DNA from: Hyphomicrobiales bacterium | GTDB lineage: Bacteria > Pseudomonadota > Alphaproteobacteria > Rhizobiales > Rhizobiaceae | Length of the DNA stretch: 64,000 nt | NCBI GenBank assembly: GCA_900466475.1 | Contig: UBMI01000014.1 | Coordinates: 1 to 64,000 of the forward strand | Reading direction: 5' to 3' | Part shown: in pieces, positions 36,434 to 45,860 of the stretch | Layout of the letters: every line of letters begins with the position of its first letter | Numbering within the stretch: position 1 is the first letter of the stretch | The notes under the pieces: model-generated | Databases searched by the model: none | Told to the model about the DNA's origin: nothing | The model's input: the letters and a program-made list of their open reading frames with translations, nothing else | Made by a program: the position numbers and the translations under genes

Positions 36434-37366
36434 GTGAGCGTTTTTGATATTCCGCTGTCGCGCCGCCAGTTCGGCCTGTTGCTCTCGGCTGGCGTGGCAG
36501 CTGCCGTACCGGGCACTGTCCTTGCCGACAACGACAAGCGAACCATCAAGCACGAGCTCGGCACCACCGAAATTTCCGGCAAGCCGCAGCGTGTCGTCGC
36601 CCTTGAATTCTCCTTCGTGCAGGCGCTGAATGCCGTCGACGTCGTGCCGGTTGGCATTACCGACGACAACCAGCCGAAGCGTATCGAACAGCTGCTCGGC
36701 AAGAAGATCGACTACAGCTCGGTCGGCACGCGACTGGAGCCCAATCTCGAACTCGTCGCTGCGCTGACGCCCGATCTCATCATTGCCGATGAACTCCGCC
36801 ATTCGGCGATTTACGAGCAATTGAGTGCCATTGCGCCGACCATCGTGCTGAACAGCTGGGAAGGCAACTACGAGACCATCAAATCTTCGGTCGTCACCAT
36901 CGCCGATGCCTTGGGCGAAAAGGCGAAGGGTGAACAAGCGCTCGCCGCCCATGAAGCCGTCATCGCCGGACTGGTCGCAAAGATCCCGGCTGGCGAAAAG
37001 CGCCGCTTCCTGCTCGCCGTCGCCAATCCGGATTCGATGAGCCTGCATAGCTCCTCCTCCTTCACCGGTTCCGTCTTCAAGGCCATGGGCTTGACGCCGG
37101 CGATCGGTTCCAGCGACGCCGTGGAAAGCGGGGCAGGGATCGAGCGCCTGGTCGCCGTCAATCCGGACGTATTCCTGGTTGCGACCGATACCGGCGCCAC
37201 CGTGTTCGACCAGTGGAAAAGCAATGCCGCCTTCAACAATATTGCGGCGGTGAAGACCGGCATGGTCTTTCAGGTCGACCGCAACCAGTTTTCCCGTTTC
37301 CGCGGATTGACGACGGCAGAGATGATCGCCCGCGAAATCCTCGCCAAGGTCTATCAGGCGGGATAA
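36434..37366 (+). CDS. Iron-siderophore ABC transporter substrate-binding protein
   Basis: 310 residues. A twin-arginine signal (SRRQFGLLLSAGVAAAVPG) leads to a FecB/FhuD-like binding protein: PQRVVALEFSFVQALNAVDV, a central TPDLIIADEL and the C-terminal RFRGLTTAEMIAREIL. It captures a ferric chelate in the periplasm and hands it to the permeases that follow. AAGGA lies seven bases before GTG 36434; an ATG at 36419 has no site. First of a four-gene operon with gaps of 6, -4 and -8 bases. Confidence 0.9.
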   Translation: MSVFDIPLSRRQFGLLLSAGVAAAVPGTVLADNDKRTIKHELGTTEISGKPQRVVALEFSFVQALNAVDVVPVGITDDNQPKRIEQLLGKKIDYSSVGTRLEPNLELVAALTPDLIIADELRHSAIYEQLSAIAPTIVLNSWEGNYETIKSSVVTIADALGEKAKGEQALAAHEAVIAGLVAKIPAGEKRRFLLAVANPDSMSLHSSSSFTGSVFKAMGLTPAIGSSDAVESGAGIERLVAVNPDVFLVATDTGATVFDQWKSNAAFNNIAAVKTGMVFQVDRNQFSRFRGLTTAEMIAREILAKVYQAG

Positions 37367-37372
37367 GCGTCG

Positions 37373-38386
37373 ATGACGACAAGAGGCGGCGCAGCCACGC
37401 GGCATGAAACCGGCAGCGCCGCACTGCTGGCATTCTGCCTGTTGCTGGCGCTCGCTGCGACTGTCCTGGCCGGCATTTCCTTCGGCGTTTCCGCGCTACC
37501 GGTCGCCCGCGCGCTTCATCTCCTTTTTGTGCCCGACGGCTCGCCTGACAGCGCCCTGGTCTGGGACGTGCGGCTGCCGCGGGCAATGCTCGCCACGCTG
37601 GTCGGCGCCAACCTCGCCGTTGCCGGCGTGCTGATCCAGACGCTGACCCGCAATTCGCTCGCTTCGCCGCAGACCTTCGGCATCAATGCCGGGGCCTCGC
37701 TGGTCATCGTGATTTCACTGATCGCCATGCCTGGCCTGAGCGCCGGAGGCACCGTCTGGCCGGCTTTCATCGGTGCGGCTGCCGTAGGTCTCGCCATGTG
37801 GGCGCTGTCGGTATCGGGCGCGATGAACGAGATGAAGCTGGCGCTTGCCGGCATCTCCATCCAGCTCGTGCTTGCCGCCCTCGTGCAGGCGATCCTGATT
37901 GCCAACAATGCCGGCCAGGATATCGTCTACTGGCTCGCCGGTTCCATCAATGGCGCGCAATGGAGCAAGGTCTGGATCATATTGCCTTTCACGCTTCTCG
38001 GCGGCGGAATCGCTTTGATCGCCGGTCGTCATTTCGGCGTGCTGGCGCTTGATGAGACCACCGGTATTTCGCTTGGCCAGAATGCCCGGCGTGTCGGTGG
38101 CCTTGCAGCCACGCTCATCGTCGTCCTTGCCGGGTCGGCCGTCGCCGTCAGCGGACCGATCGGCTTCATCGGCTTGCTGGTGCCGCATATCGTGCGACGT
38201 CTCGCCGGCAACGACCAGCTGACAGTGATCGTGCTGAGCGCTATCACCGGCCCCTTGCTGCTGACTGCCGCCGATCTCTTGGGCCGCGTCGCCGCCTTTC
38301 CGGCCGAAACCCCTGTCGGCATCGTGACGGCTCTGATCGGAGCACCGGCTTTCGTCGCCATCCTCTGGCGGCAGAGGGCAAAATGA
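37373..38386 (+). CDS. Iron-siderophore ABC permease (FecCD family)
   Basis: 337 residues with about nine to ten helices and the FecCD markers LTRNSLASPQTFGINAGAS and VSGPIGFIGLLVPHIVRRL. It forms half of the channel with the next gene. Its stop overlaps the start of that gene by four bases. Confidence 0.92.
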   Translation: MTTRGGAATRHETGSAALLAFCLLLALAATVLAGISFGVSALPVARALHLLFVPDGSPDSALVWDVRLPRAMLATLVGANLAVAGVLIQTLTRNSLASPQTFGINAGASLVIVISLIAMPGLSAGGTVWPAFIGAAAVGLAMWALSVSGAMNEMKLALAGISIQLVLAALVQAILIANNAGQDIVYWLAGSINGAQWSKVWIILPFTLLGGGIALIAGRHFGVLALDETTGISLGQNARRVGGLAATLIVVLAGSAVAVSGPIGFIGLLVPHIVRRLAGNDQLTVIVLSAITGPLLLTAADLLGRVAAFPAETPVGIVTALIGAPAFVAILWRQRAK

Positions 38387-39390
38387 CGAGTGCGGCCCTG
38401 CCATCGAAGAGCCTGCGTGCCGCAAGCGTCTGCCTTGCCATCGCGGTCCTCATCCTCGTCATTGCCGTGCTCGGCATGACGATCGGCGCCGTCACGCTCT
38501 CGGTCGGCCAAGTGCTGGACGGCATTGCCGGCGGCAAGAGCGCCTTCATCGTCATGCAGTACCGCGCCCCGCGCGTCATCGTGTCCATCCTCGCCGGCGC
38601 CTCGCTCGGCATTGCCGGCGCCTTTCTGCAAGGCGCGCTGCGAAACCCGCTGGCCTCGCCCGATGTCGTCGGCATTACCAAATGGGCCGGCCTCGGCGCC
38701 TTCCTTGCCGGTCTCTTCGCGCCGCCGGCTTGGGCCGTCTGGGCCATTCCCGCTGGTGTCGTCGCCGGTGCGGTTGCGGGCGCGCTGGTGCTGCTTGCCA
38801 TCGGCCGCAGCTTCGGCGGCGGCATCGCGGCCTTGGCGCTTGTGGGCGTCGCCCTCGGCATGTTGGCCCAGGCGCTGATGCAATATGTCATGGTGCTCTT
38901 CCCGACGCGCGCCGACCAGTCGATGGTCTGGCTTGCCGGCAGCGTCTATGGCTCGACGATGACCGATGTGGTCGCTCTCTCACTCTGGCTCATCGCCTGC
39001 CTGCCTTTCGTGCTGATCGCCACTATCAGGCTCGATGCCGGCGGTTTTGGCGACGATACGTTGACCAGCCTCGGCATTTCGCCTGGCCTCTTGCGCGGCG
39101 GCCTCATCGTCGTCTCGGTGCTGCTCTGCGCCGGCAGCGTCGCCGCCGTCGGCAGCATGGGCTTCCTCGGCCTGCTGTCGCCTCATGCCGCGCGCCTGCT
39201 CGTCGGTCCACGTGCCCGGCATATGGTTCCGGCAAGCGCCCTGATCGGTGCCCTGACGCTTTCCGCTGCCGATCTGATCGGCCGGCTCGTGGCCCTGCCG
39301 AATGAGATCCCGGCCGGCATCGTCGCCGCCGTGATCGGCGGCCCCTATCTCATTTTCCTGCTGATCAAGGAGGCGGGTCGCCATGACTGA
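38383..39390 (+). CDS. Iron-siderophore ABC permease (FecCD family), second subunit
   Basis: 335 residues, the same fold as its neighbour: QGALRNPLASPDVVGITKWA and AVGSMGFLGLLSPHAARLL. The two permeases differ enough to form a heterodimer, as in FecC/FecD. Overlaps the genes on both sides. Confidence 0.92.
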   Translation: MTSAALPSKSLRAASVCLAIAVLILVIAVLGMTIGAVTLSVGQVLDGIAGGKSAFIVMQYRAPRVIVSILAGASLGIAGAFLQGALRNPLASPDVVGITKWAGLGAFLAGLFAPPAWAVWAIPAGVVAGAVAGALVLLAIGRSFGGGIAALALVGVALGMLAQALMQYVMVLFPTRADQSMVWLAGSVYGSTMTDVVALSLWLIACLPFVLIATIRLDAGGFGDDTLTSLGISPGLLRGGLIVVSVLLCAGSVAAVGSMGFLGLLSPHAARLLVGPRARHMVPASALIGALTLSAADLIGRLVALPNEIPAGIVAAVIGGPYLIFLLIKEAGRHD

Positions 39391-40195
39391 TGCAGGCAAG
39401 ACTGACGCCGGCCATTCACGCCTCTCCGCCGAGGATCTGACGCTCGGCTATGCTGCAATCAAAGTGCTCGATCATGTCGATGTCACGATCCCCGACGGCA
39501 GGATCACTGCCCTGATCGGCGCCAACGGCTCCGGCAAATCGACGCTGCTGCGTGCTCTCGGCCGTATCATCCAGCCGCTCGGCGGCACCGTGACGCTGGA
39601 CGGCAAGGCGATTGCTTCCATGCCTGGCAAGGCGATCGCCCAGACCCTGGCGCTCCTGCCGCAAAGCCCCGTCTCGCCCGATGGCCTGACGGTGCGCCAG
39701 CTCTGCCGCTTCGGCCGTCATCCGCACAAAGGCATGCTGTCGCGCACGAGCCGTCACGACGAGCAGATCGTCGAGGCGTCGCTCGCTGCCACCGGGCTGG
39801 CGGATCTTGCCGAACGCCCGCTCGACCGCTTATCCGGCGGCCAGCGCCAGCGTGCCTGGATTGCCATGGCGCTGGCGCAGGAAACGCCGATCCTGCTGCT
39901 CGACGAGCCGACGACCTATCTCGACATTGCCCATCAGCTGGAAGTTCTGGAACTGTTGAAGGAATTGAACGAGAAGAGTGGACGCACCATCGTCATGGTC
40001 GTCCACGATCTCAATCACGCCGCTCAATATGCCGACCACATCATCGCGGTCGCCGATGGCGGCATCCATGCTGCAGGCAGCCCCGTCGACTTGCTGAAGC
40101 CGGAGCTGATCCGCAGCGTCTTCGGCATCGATGCCGTGGTGATATCCCATCCGGTTGATGGGACACCACTCTGCCTGCCGTTCGTTGGGCGCTAA
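39383..40195 (+). CDS. Iron-siderophore ABC ATP-binding protein
   Basis: 270 residues. Walker A GANGSGKSTLLRAL, Q loop in LLPQSPVSPDG, signature LSGGQRQRAWIAMALAQ, Walker B ILLLDEPTTYLD and switch His in VVHDLNHA. FecE/FhuC type. It ends four bases inside the convergent mgtE gene. Confidence 0.94.
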   Translation: MTDAGKTDAGHSRLSAEDLTLGYAAIKVLDHVDVTIPDGRITALIGANGSGKSTLLRALGRIIQPLGGTVTLDGKAIASMPGKAIAQTLALLPQSPVSPDGLTVRQLCRFGRHPHKGMLSRTSRHDEQIVEASLAATGLADLAERPLDRLSGGQRQRAWIAMALAQETPILLLDEPTTYLDIAHQLEVLELLKELNEKSGRTIVMVVHDLNHAAQYADHIIAVADGGIHAAGSPVDLLKPELIRSVFGIDAVVISHPVDGTPLCLPFVGR

Positions 40196-41565
40196 AGCAG
40201 CGTTCCGCTGAGGATCAGCAGCGCCACCGAGAAGTAGATGACGAGCCCGGTCACATCGACCAGCGTGGCAACGAAGGGAGCCGATGCCGTTGCCGGATCG
40301 AGCCGCAGTTTCTGCAGCAGGAAGGGCAGCATCGAACCCGACATGGAGCCGAAGGTGACGATACCGACCAATGCGGCAAAGACCGTCAGGCCGACCAGCT
40401 GCCAGTGCGGGCCGTAATCATAGAGCCCGGCCGTCTGCCAGAAGATCACGCGCAGCATGCCGACAAGCCCGAGAATGGCGCCGAGCACGACGCCCGTCGG
40501 CAGTTCACGCAGCAGCACCCGCCACCAGTCGGTCAGCTTCAGCTCGCCGACAGCCAGCGCCCGGATGATGAGCGAGGTTGCCTGCGAACCGGAGTTACCG
40601 CCGGAGCTCATGATCAGCGGAATGAAGAGCGTCAGAACGACGGCCTTTTCCAACTCGCCTTCGAAATGCTGCATGGCGCTTGCCGTCAGCATTTCGCCGA
40701 GAAAGAGGGCACAGAGCCAGCCCGCACGCTTGCGGATCATGCCGCCGAAGCTGATCTTCATGTAGGGCTTGCCGAGCGCTTCCATACCGCCGAATTTCTG
40801 GGCGGCCTCGGTCGTGTCTGATATCATCGTGTCGATGACGTCATCGACCGTGACGATGCCGAGCACCATGCCGTGGTCGTCGACGATGGGCATGGCCAGG
40901 AGGTCGTGCTTGCGGATCAGCCGTGCGACGTCTTCCTGCTTCATCAGCGCATTGGCCGAAACCGGCGTACCCTTCTGCGCGACAGACAGGATCGAGGCAT
41001 CAGGCTCGCCGGTGATGAGGCGGCGCAGTGTAACGACATGCATGAGCGCGCCGGAATTGTGATCCAGCACATAGATGGCATAAACGGTTTCGCGGGAGCG
41101 TTCGACCTGCCGCACATGGTCCAGCGTCTGGGCGATGGTCCAGTCGTCGGGCACGCTGACGAATTCCGTCGTCATGATGCTGCCGGCCGTGCGCGGCGGA
41201 TAGCCCATCAGATGCTGGATGGCGATGCGAACGGGTTCTTCCAGGCTGGAGAATAGGCGCACGCGATCATCGACATCGAGTTCCAACAGAACGTCGGCGA
41301 CGCGGTCGTTCGACATGCCATGCAGCAGCCGGGCCGAATCTGCGCTGTCCATCAGCGCCAGAATGGCCGGTGCGTTGCGCAGTTCCGGACGGTCGAGAAT
41401 GTTGACGGCATAGTCCTGCGGCATCCGAGAGAGGATGCGGCCGGCTTCAGCCGGGGCAAGTCCGTTCAACGACTCCACGCGCTCGGCAATGGTCGCGACA
41501 CGGCTGTTATTCATGAAGGCACGGGCAGCATAGCCGGCCCGCAGGGGGAAGCGATTGATATTCAT
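40192..41565 (-). CDS. mgtE: MgtE family magnesium transporter
   Basis: 457 residues: a superhelical N domain (about 20-130) with RMPQDYAVNILDRPELRNA, two CBS domains (about 135-260) with MTTEFVSVPDDW and IVDDHGMVLGIVTVDDVID, and a C-terminal five-helix channel with SSGGNSGSQATSLIIRALAV. It takes up Mg2+ and is gated by Mg2+ binding at the N and CBS domains. The leader upstream may regulate it. Confidence 0.93.
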   Translation of the reverse strand: MNINRFPLRAGYAARAFMNNSRVATIAERVESLNGLAPAEAGRILSRMPQDYAVNILDRPELRNAPAILALMDSADSARLLHGMSNDRVADVLLELDVDDRVRLFSSLEEPVRIAIQHLMGYPPRTAGSIMTTEFVSVPDDWTIAQTLDHVRQVERSRETVYAIYVLDHNSGALMHVVTLRRLITGEPDASILSVAQKGTPVSANALMKQEDVARLIRKHDLLAMPIVDDHGMVLGIVTVDDVIDTMISDTTEAAQKFGGMEALGKPYMKISFGGMIRKRAGWLCALFLGEMLTASAMQHFEGELEKAVVLTLFIPLIMSSGGNSGSQATSLIIRALAVGELKLTDWWRVLLRELPTGVVLGAILGLVGMLRVIFWQTAGLYDYGPHWQLVGLTVFAALVGIVTFGSMSGSMLPFLLQKLRLDPATASAPFVATLVDVTGLVIYFSVALLILSGTLL

Positions 41566-41881
41566 TGGCTCGCCTTTCCGTCGATCCGCCGTAGCGTCCG
41601 AACGGGCGAGCCTGGAGCGTCCAGGTCAGCGCACGACGGCCGCGTACGGCAAAGGCAATCGACTGCTACTGTCGCTTGGCATCGTGATGATGGCTCCGTT
41701 GATATCCGTGCAAGACATGCGTCATCCACGTGTCACACTAGGTGGTCTCGAATGCGGAAAAAGTCAAGCTGCCTAGATGCTTAACGCCAGAATGCCGCAC
41801 CCTCGGCGCGGCATTATAGGTCAGCATCCTTTACGCAATATTTCGGGCATCGAAAAACGCGGATTTTCGGTCCTGAAAACC
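41566..41881 (-). promoter_or_regulatory. mgtE 5' leader with ribosome-site sequestering pairing
   Basis: 316 bases without a gene. In the mgtE transcript the segment GGCTCGCC (complement of 41605-41612) pairs perfectly with GGCGAGCC (complement of 41567-41574), which adjoins the start codon and covers the ribosome site. A competing hairpin CCTGG-acgct-CCAGG shares its last two bases with the first segment, so the two structures exclude one another. A TTGACT promoter-like box lies near 41766. This looks like a switch, but no known riboswitch class is recognised. Confidence 0.45.
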
Positions 41882-42895
41882 TCAGAATCCGGCGAGAACG
41901 ACCTTGCCCTTCATCTTGCCGCTCTCGACCATGGCATGCGCCTTTTTCAGGTTCGCGGCATTGATCGCACCCACGGTTTCCGACAGCGTCGTGCGGATTT
42001 TGCCGGCATCGACGAGCTCGGAAACCTTGTTGAGGATCTTGTGCTGCTCGATCATGTCAGGCGTGCCGAAGAGCGGACGGGTGAACATCAGTTCCCAGTG
42101 AACCGAAGCGGCCTTGCGCTTGAAGGGAACGATATCGAAGGTCTTGGGATCGTCGATCAACGCGACGCGGCCCTGCGGTGCGAGTGCCTCGACAATATCG
42201 GCAACATGCTTGTCCGTATTCGTCGTCGAGAAGATGAAGCCCGGCGCGCCGATACCGAGTGCTGCGACTTGCGGTGCGATCGGCTTGGAATGGTCGATCA
42301 CATGATGTGCTCCATGTGCCTTGACCCATTCTTGGGTTTCCGGTCGCGAGGCGGTCGCGATCACGGTGAGGCCGGTCAACATGCGGGCGATCTGCACGGC
42401 AATCGAGCCGACGCCGCCGGCGCCACCGATAATGAGCACGGCAGGAGCGGCGCCCGGCACCGGATCGGTGACACGCAGACGGTCGAACAATGCTTCATAG
42501 GCGGTGATCGAGGTGAGCGGCAGGGCGGCCGCAGCGGCAAAATCGAGGCTCTTGGGTTTGCGCCCGACAATGCGCTCATCGACGAGCTGGAATTCGGCAT
42601 TGGAGCCGGGGCGATTGATGACGCCCGAATAGAAGACCTCGTCGCCCGGCTTGAACAGCGTGACATCCGAACCGACAGCCTTGACGATGCCGGCCGCATC
42701 ATAGCCGAGCACCTTCAGTTCATCGGCAGGCGGCGCCATGCTGGCACGGACTTTCACATCGACAGGGTTGACGGACACGGCCCTGATCTCGACGAGCAGG
42801 TCGTGACCCCTGGCTTCCGGGGTCGGCAGCTCGACGTCGATCAGCGAGGTTTCGGCGGCGATTGGCTGTGGGGTCTTGTAGGCGACGGCGCGCAT
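41882..42895 (-). CDS. Quinone oxidoreductase/zinc-type alcohol dehydrogenase family
   Basis: 337 residues of the MDR superfamily: GroES-like start (VNPVDVKVRASMAPP; GYDAAGIVKAVGSDVTLFKPGDEVFYSG) and NADPH site VLIIGGAGGVGSIAVQIA. The catalytic-zinc cysteine and histidine are missing, so it is a quinone-reductase type (ZTA1/QOR) enzyme. AGGAG lies nine bases before the ATG. It is divergent from an HxlR regulator, the QorA-QorR arrangement that responds to quinone or thiol stress. Confidence 0.88.
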   Translation of the reverse strand: MRAVAYKTPQPIAAETSLIDVELPTPEARGHDLLVEIRAVSVNPVDVKVRASMAPPADELKVLGYDAAGIVKAVGSDVTLFKPGDEVFYSGVINRPGSNAEFQLVDERIVGRKPKSLDFAAAAALPLTSITAYEALFDRLRVTDPVPGAAPAVLIIGGAGGVGSIAVQIARMLTGLTVIATASRPETQEWVKAHGAHHVIDHSKPIAPQVAALGIGAPGFIFSTTNTDKHVADIVEALAPQGRVALIDDPKTFDIVPFKRKAASVHWELMFTRPLFGTPDMIEQHKILNKVSELVDAGKIRTTLSETVGAINAANLKKAHAMVESGKMKGKVVLAGF

Positions 42896-42978
42896 CTTGG
42901 GAAACTCCTGTGTTCATTGCACGAGAGCTAGATGCGACCTATGTTCCGACAACGCAAGAATGCACAAATTCTGTACGT

Positions 42979-42996
42979 AGTACCAAAAAGGATACT
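42979..42996. promoter_or_regulatory. Candidate HxlR operator overlapping the regulator's ribosome site
   Basis: AGTACC-aaaaa-GGATACT is a near palindrome with GTACC-type half sites like those of HxlR/QorR-family operators. It overlaps the AAGGA ribosome site of the regulator gene (start 43001) and lies in the divergent promoter region, so it could serve autoregulation and control of the oxidoreductase gene. Confidence 0.45.
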
Positions 42997-43000
42997 GTAG

Positions 43001-43402
43001 ATGTCGCTGCCGCGCGCCAAATTGGTCACGAACTTCCCCGGTTGCCCGGTCGAGGCGACGCTGAGTTATCTCGATGGAAAGTGGAAAGGAGTGATCCTTT
43101 TCCACCTGATGGACAGGACTTTGCGCTTCAACGAGCTGAGACGCCATCTGCCTGCCATCACCCAGCGCATGCTGACCAAGCAGCTGCGCGAGCTGGAGGA
43201 ATCAGGCGTGATCTCACGAACTGTTTACCCGGTCGTGCCGCCGCGTGTCGAATATGCGCTGACACCGCTCGGCTCCACGCTGAAGCCGGTCATCCGGGCG
43301 CTTGCCGCCTGGGGCGATGAATTCGTCTTCTGCAGCCCCGAGGGACGAGAGCTGCGTATCGCAAAGGCCTTAGGCAGTTCGGCTGCGGAGCTCCAGGCGT
43401 AG
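43001..43402 (+). CDS. HxlR family regulator (QorR/YodB-like)
   Basis: 133 residues: one winged-helix domain with CPVEATLSYLDGKWKGVILF, FNELRRHLPAITQRMLTKQL and the wing VVPPRVEYALTPLG. Cys15 stands at the place of the redox-sensing cysteine of QorR/YodB, so oxidation may lift repression. AAGGA lies eight bases before the ATG. Its last 33 bases overlap the convergent MFS gene. Confidence 0.9.
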   Translation: MSLPRAKLVTNFPGCPVEATLSYLDGKWKGVILFHLMDRTLRFNELRRHLPAITQRMLTKQLRELEESGVISRTVYPVVPPRVEYALTPLGSTLKPVIRALAAWGDEFVFCSPEGRELRIAKALGSSAAELQA

Positions 43403-44617
43403 CGACGCGGCAAAAACGAAGAGGCCGAGGAAGGACAGGACGGCGCCGACATAGCCGGTCGCTGCAAAACCGTAACCCCAGGCAATGACGAGGCCACCCA
43501 GCCAAGCGCCGAGCGCGTTGGCGATGTTGAAGGCCGAGTGATTGGAGGCGGCCGCCAGCGTCTGCGCATCGGCTGCGACATCCATCAGGCGCGTCTGCAG
43601 CGCCGGGCCTGCTGCAAAGCCGCAGCCGACGAGGAAGACGCAGAGCCCGAGCATGTAGGGGTTGGAGGCGGTCAGCGAGAACATCGTCAGGACGACGATA
43701 TTGTAGACCAGCGAGCCGCCGATCGTGCCGAGCAGCGACTTGTCTGCAAGCCATGAACCGATGACATTGCCGGCATTCATGCCGACGCCGAAGAGCACGA
43801 GCATCAGCGCAACGGCCGTTTCCGGCAGCATTGCCACCTGCGTCGTCGTCGAGGCGATGTAGCTGAACATCGCGAACATGCCGCCGTAGCCGACTGCGGC
43901 AATGCCGAGCGTCAGCAGGATCTGCGGACGGCGGAAGGCGCCGAGTTCACGCAATGCGCTTGCCCCTTCGGCAACCTTGTCATGCGGCACGTAGAACCAG
44001 ATGAGCGCGACCGTCACGAGACCGATAATGCCGACGGTGAGGAAGGCCACCTGCCAGTCGAGCGCCTGGCCGAAAAAGGTCGTAAGCGGCGTGCCGAGCA
44101 GGGTTGCGACCGTGAGGCCGAGCATGACGCGGCCGACGGCTCGCGCGCGGCGATGCGCCGGCACCATGGAGGCGGCAACGAGGGCTGCCACGCCGAAATA
44201 GGCGCCATGCGGCAGGCCGGTAATGAAGCGCAGCACCGCAAAGCTTTCGAAGGTCGGCGCGATGGCGCTCAGGATATTGCCGACGGCAAAGAGCAGCATC
44301 AGGCAGAGCAGCAGCGTGCGCCGCGCCATCTTGGCGGCAAGCACGGCGATGACGGGTGCGCCGATGACGACGCCGAGCGCATAGGCGCTGATGACATAAC
44401 CAGCCTGTGGGGTCGTGACCGAAAACGTGTCCGCCACATTAGGCAGCAGACCCATGATGGCGAACTCACCCGTACCGATGCCGAAGCCGCCGGCGGCGAG
44501 CGCCAGTTGCACGAGCGCGACGGTCATGGCCGAGGGAAGAGCTGCCTCCGGCCCGGAATCGGTAGAATCGTCATCGATGGAATCATTGATGGAATCGTTG
44601 ACGGCAACCTGGCTCAC
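43370..44617 (-). CDS. MFS transporter (DHA1-type exporter)
   Basis: 415 residues, twelve predicted helices after a hydrophilic, Asp/Ser-rich N tail (NDSINDSIDDDSTDSG). The motif-A loop VLAAKMARRTLLL and the opening GIGTGEFAIMGLLPNVA match the sugar-efflux/chloramphenicol-type DHA1 transporters. GTG start with GAGGA six bases upstream. Substrate unknown. It overlaps the HxlR gene tail to tail. Confidence 0.88.
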   Translation of the reverse strand: MSQVAVNDSINDSIDDDSTDSGPEAALPSAMTVALVQLALAAGGFGIGTGEFAIMGLLPNVADTFSVTTPQAGYVISAYALGVVIGAPVIAVLAAKMARRTLLLCLMLLFAVGNILSAIAPTFESFAVLRFITGLPHGAYFGVAALVAASMVPAHRRARAVGRVMLGLTVATLLGTPLTTFFGQALDWQVAFLTVGIIGLVTVALIWFYVPHDKVAEGASALRELGAFRRPQILLTLGIAAVGYGGMFAMFSYIASTTTQVAMLPETAVALMLVLFGVGMNAGNVIGSWLADKSLLGTIGGSLVYNIVVLTMFSLTASNPYMLGLCVFLVGCGFAAGPALQTRLMDVAADAQTLAAASNHSAFNIANALGAWLGGLVIAWGYGFAATGYVGAVLSFLGLFVFAASLRLELRSRTA

Positions 44618-44912
44618 GGGCGGTCCTCGGAGGATCTGTGCTTGGATAACGGCCGCTGGCGGGACACGCAGGACCGGTCATTCAGAAATGGCGGGAGGCG
44701 GAGATGGGATCTCCAGTGTTCTATCTATCAAATGGCAAACCGAAGGCGTCGAGTGCTTTTTTTGCAGTGCAGCGTCCTGCTATCTGCATACGTCCATTGC
44801 AATATTTGCGCTTCAGTGATGTGTCCGGAAAAATCGTCCGGCTTGAAATCACAGGTGTATCGACCATTTCTTGAGGGCAGGCATCACAGCGAGGACAGGG
44901 AATAGGCACCTC

Positions 44913-45857
44913 ATGAAGCTCGTCGGTTTTTTCAATCGCGACGGCGGTACCTTCAGAACGACAGACATGCAGGCTTATGAGAAGCGCGCGGAGGAGGTCT
45001 TCCGCGATGCCGGGCATGATTTCGAAGCGATCGTCTTTTCCGGCGGCGAGATCGTTCCCGCCATGGAGCGCGCCGCACGGCGCGACGATATAGACGGCAT
45101 CGTCGCCGGTGGTGGCGACGGCACGATCTCGGCCGCTGCATCGATCGCCTGGAAGAACGGGGTGGCGCTTGGCGTCGTGCCGGCCGGTACCATGAATCTC
45201 TTTGCCCGCTCGCTGAAAGTGCCGCTCGATATCTGGCAGGCGCTCGATGTGCTGGCTTTCGGCGAGCTCGACAATGTCGATATCGCCAGTGCCAACGGCA
45301 GGCCCTTCATTCACCAGTTCTCCGCCGGATTGCACGCACGCATGGTGCGATACCGCAATTCCTACAGCTACCGTTCCCGCCTCGGAAAGATGCGCGCCAG
45401 CACGCGTGCTGCCTTCGGCGTCGTCTTCAACCCGCCGGAATTCGAGGTCGCGTTCGAGGCGGCGGGCATGAAGGAGACCCGACGCGTCTCGGCGATATCG
45501 GTCTCCAACAATCCCTTCGGCGAAAACGCGCTGCTCTATGCAGACAATCTGCGCAGCGGCGAACTCGGCTTCTATACGGCAAAGCCGCTGAGGCCGCTCG
45601 GCGTCGCACGATTGGCGATCGACATGCTGCGGGGCAAGTTCCGCGAAAACGACGCTGTCATGGTCATGCATCCGGCCGAGGTGTATCTGCATTTCCCGAA
45701 GCTGCGCGCCAAGGCGAATTGCGTCATGGACGGCGAACTTCTGCCGCTGGCGCGCGATATCACGGTGAAGCTTCATCCGGGCGAACTGAAGGTACTGGTC
45801 AGGCAGGGATTGGCTGCCCAGGAAGGCGAGGGCGACCGGCGCGAGCCGGCAGCCTGA
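44913..45857 (+). CDS. Diacylglycerol/lipid kinase family protein
   Basis: 314 residues with the DAGK catalytic signature GIVAGGGDGTISAAAS and PAGTMNLFARSL, and the second lobe of the NAD-kinase/DAGK fold after it. It probably phosphorylates a lipid using ATP; the precise substrate is unknown. ATG 44913 is preferred to the upstream TTG/GTG frame. The 44618-44912 gap upstream, shared with the divergent MFS gene, holds no gene. Confidence 0.85.
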   Translation: MKLVGFFNRDGGTFRTTDMQAYEKRAEEVFRDAGHDFEAIVFSGGEIVPAMERAARRDDIDGIVAGGGDGTISAAASIAWKNGVALGVVPAGTMNLFARSLKVPLDIWQALDVLAFGELDNVDIASANGRPFIHQFSAGLHARMVRYRNSYSYRSRLGKMRASTRAAFGVVFNPPEFEVAFEAAGMKETRRVSAISVSNNPFGENALLYADNLRSGELGFYTAKPLRPLGVARLAIDMLRGKFRENDAVMVMHPAEVYLHFPKLRAKANCVMDGELLPLARDITVKLHPGELKVLVRQGLAAQEGEGDRREPAA

Positions 45858-45860
45858 TGC

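Noticed and set aside
41777..42931. A 384-codon plus-strand frame opposite the quinone oxidoreductase
   Set aside because: Shadow of the MDR gene, which has a ribosome site and the NADPH motif.
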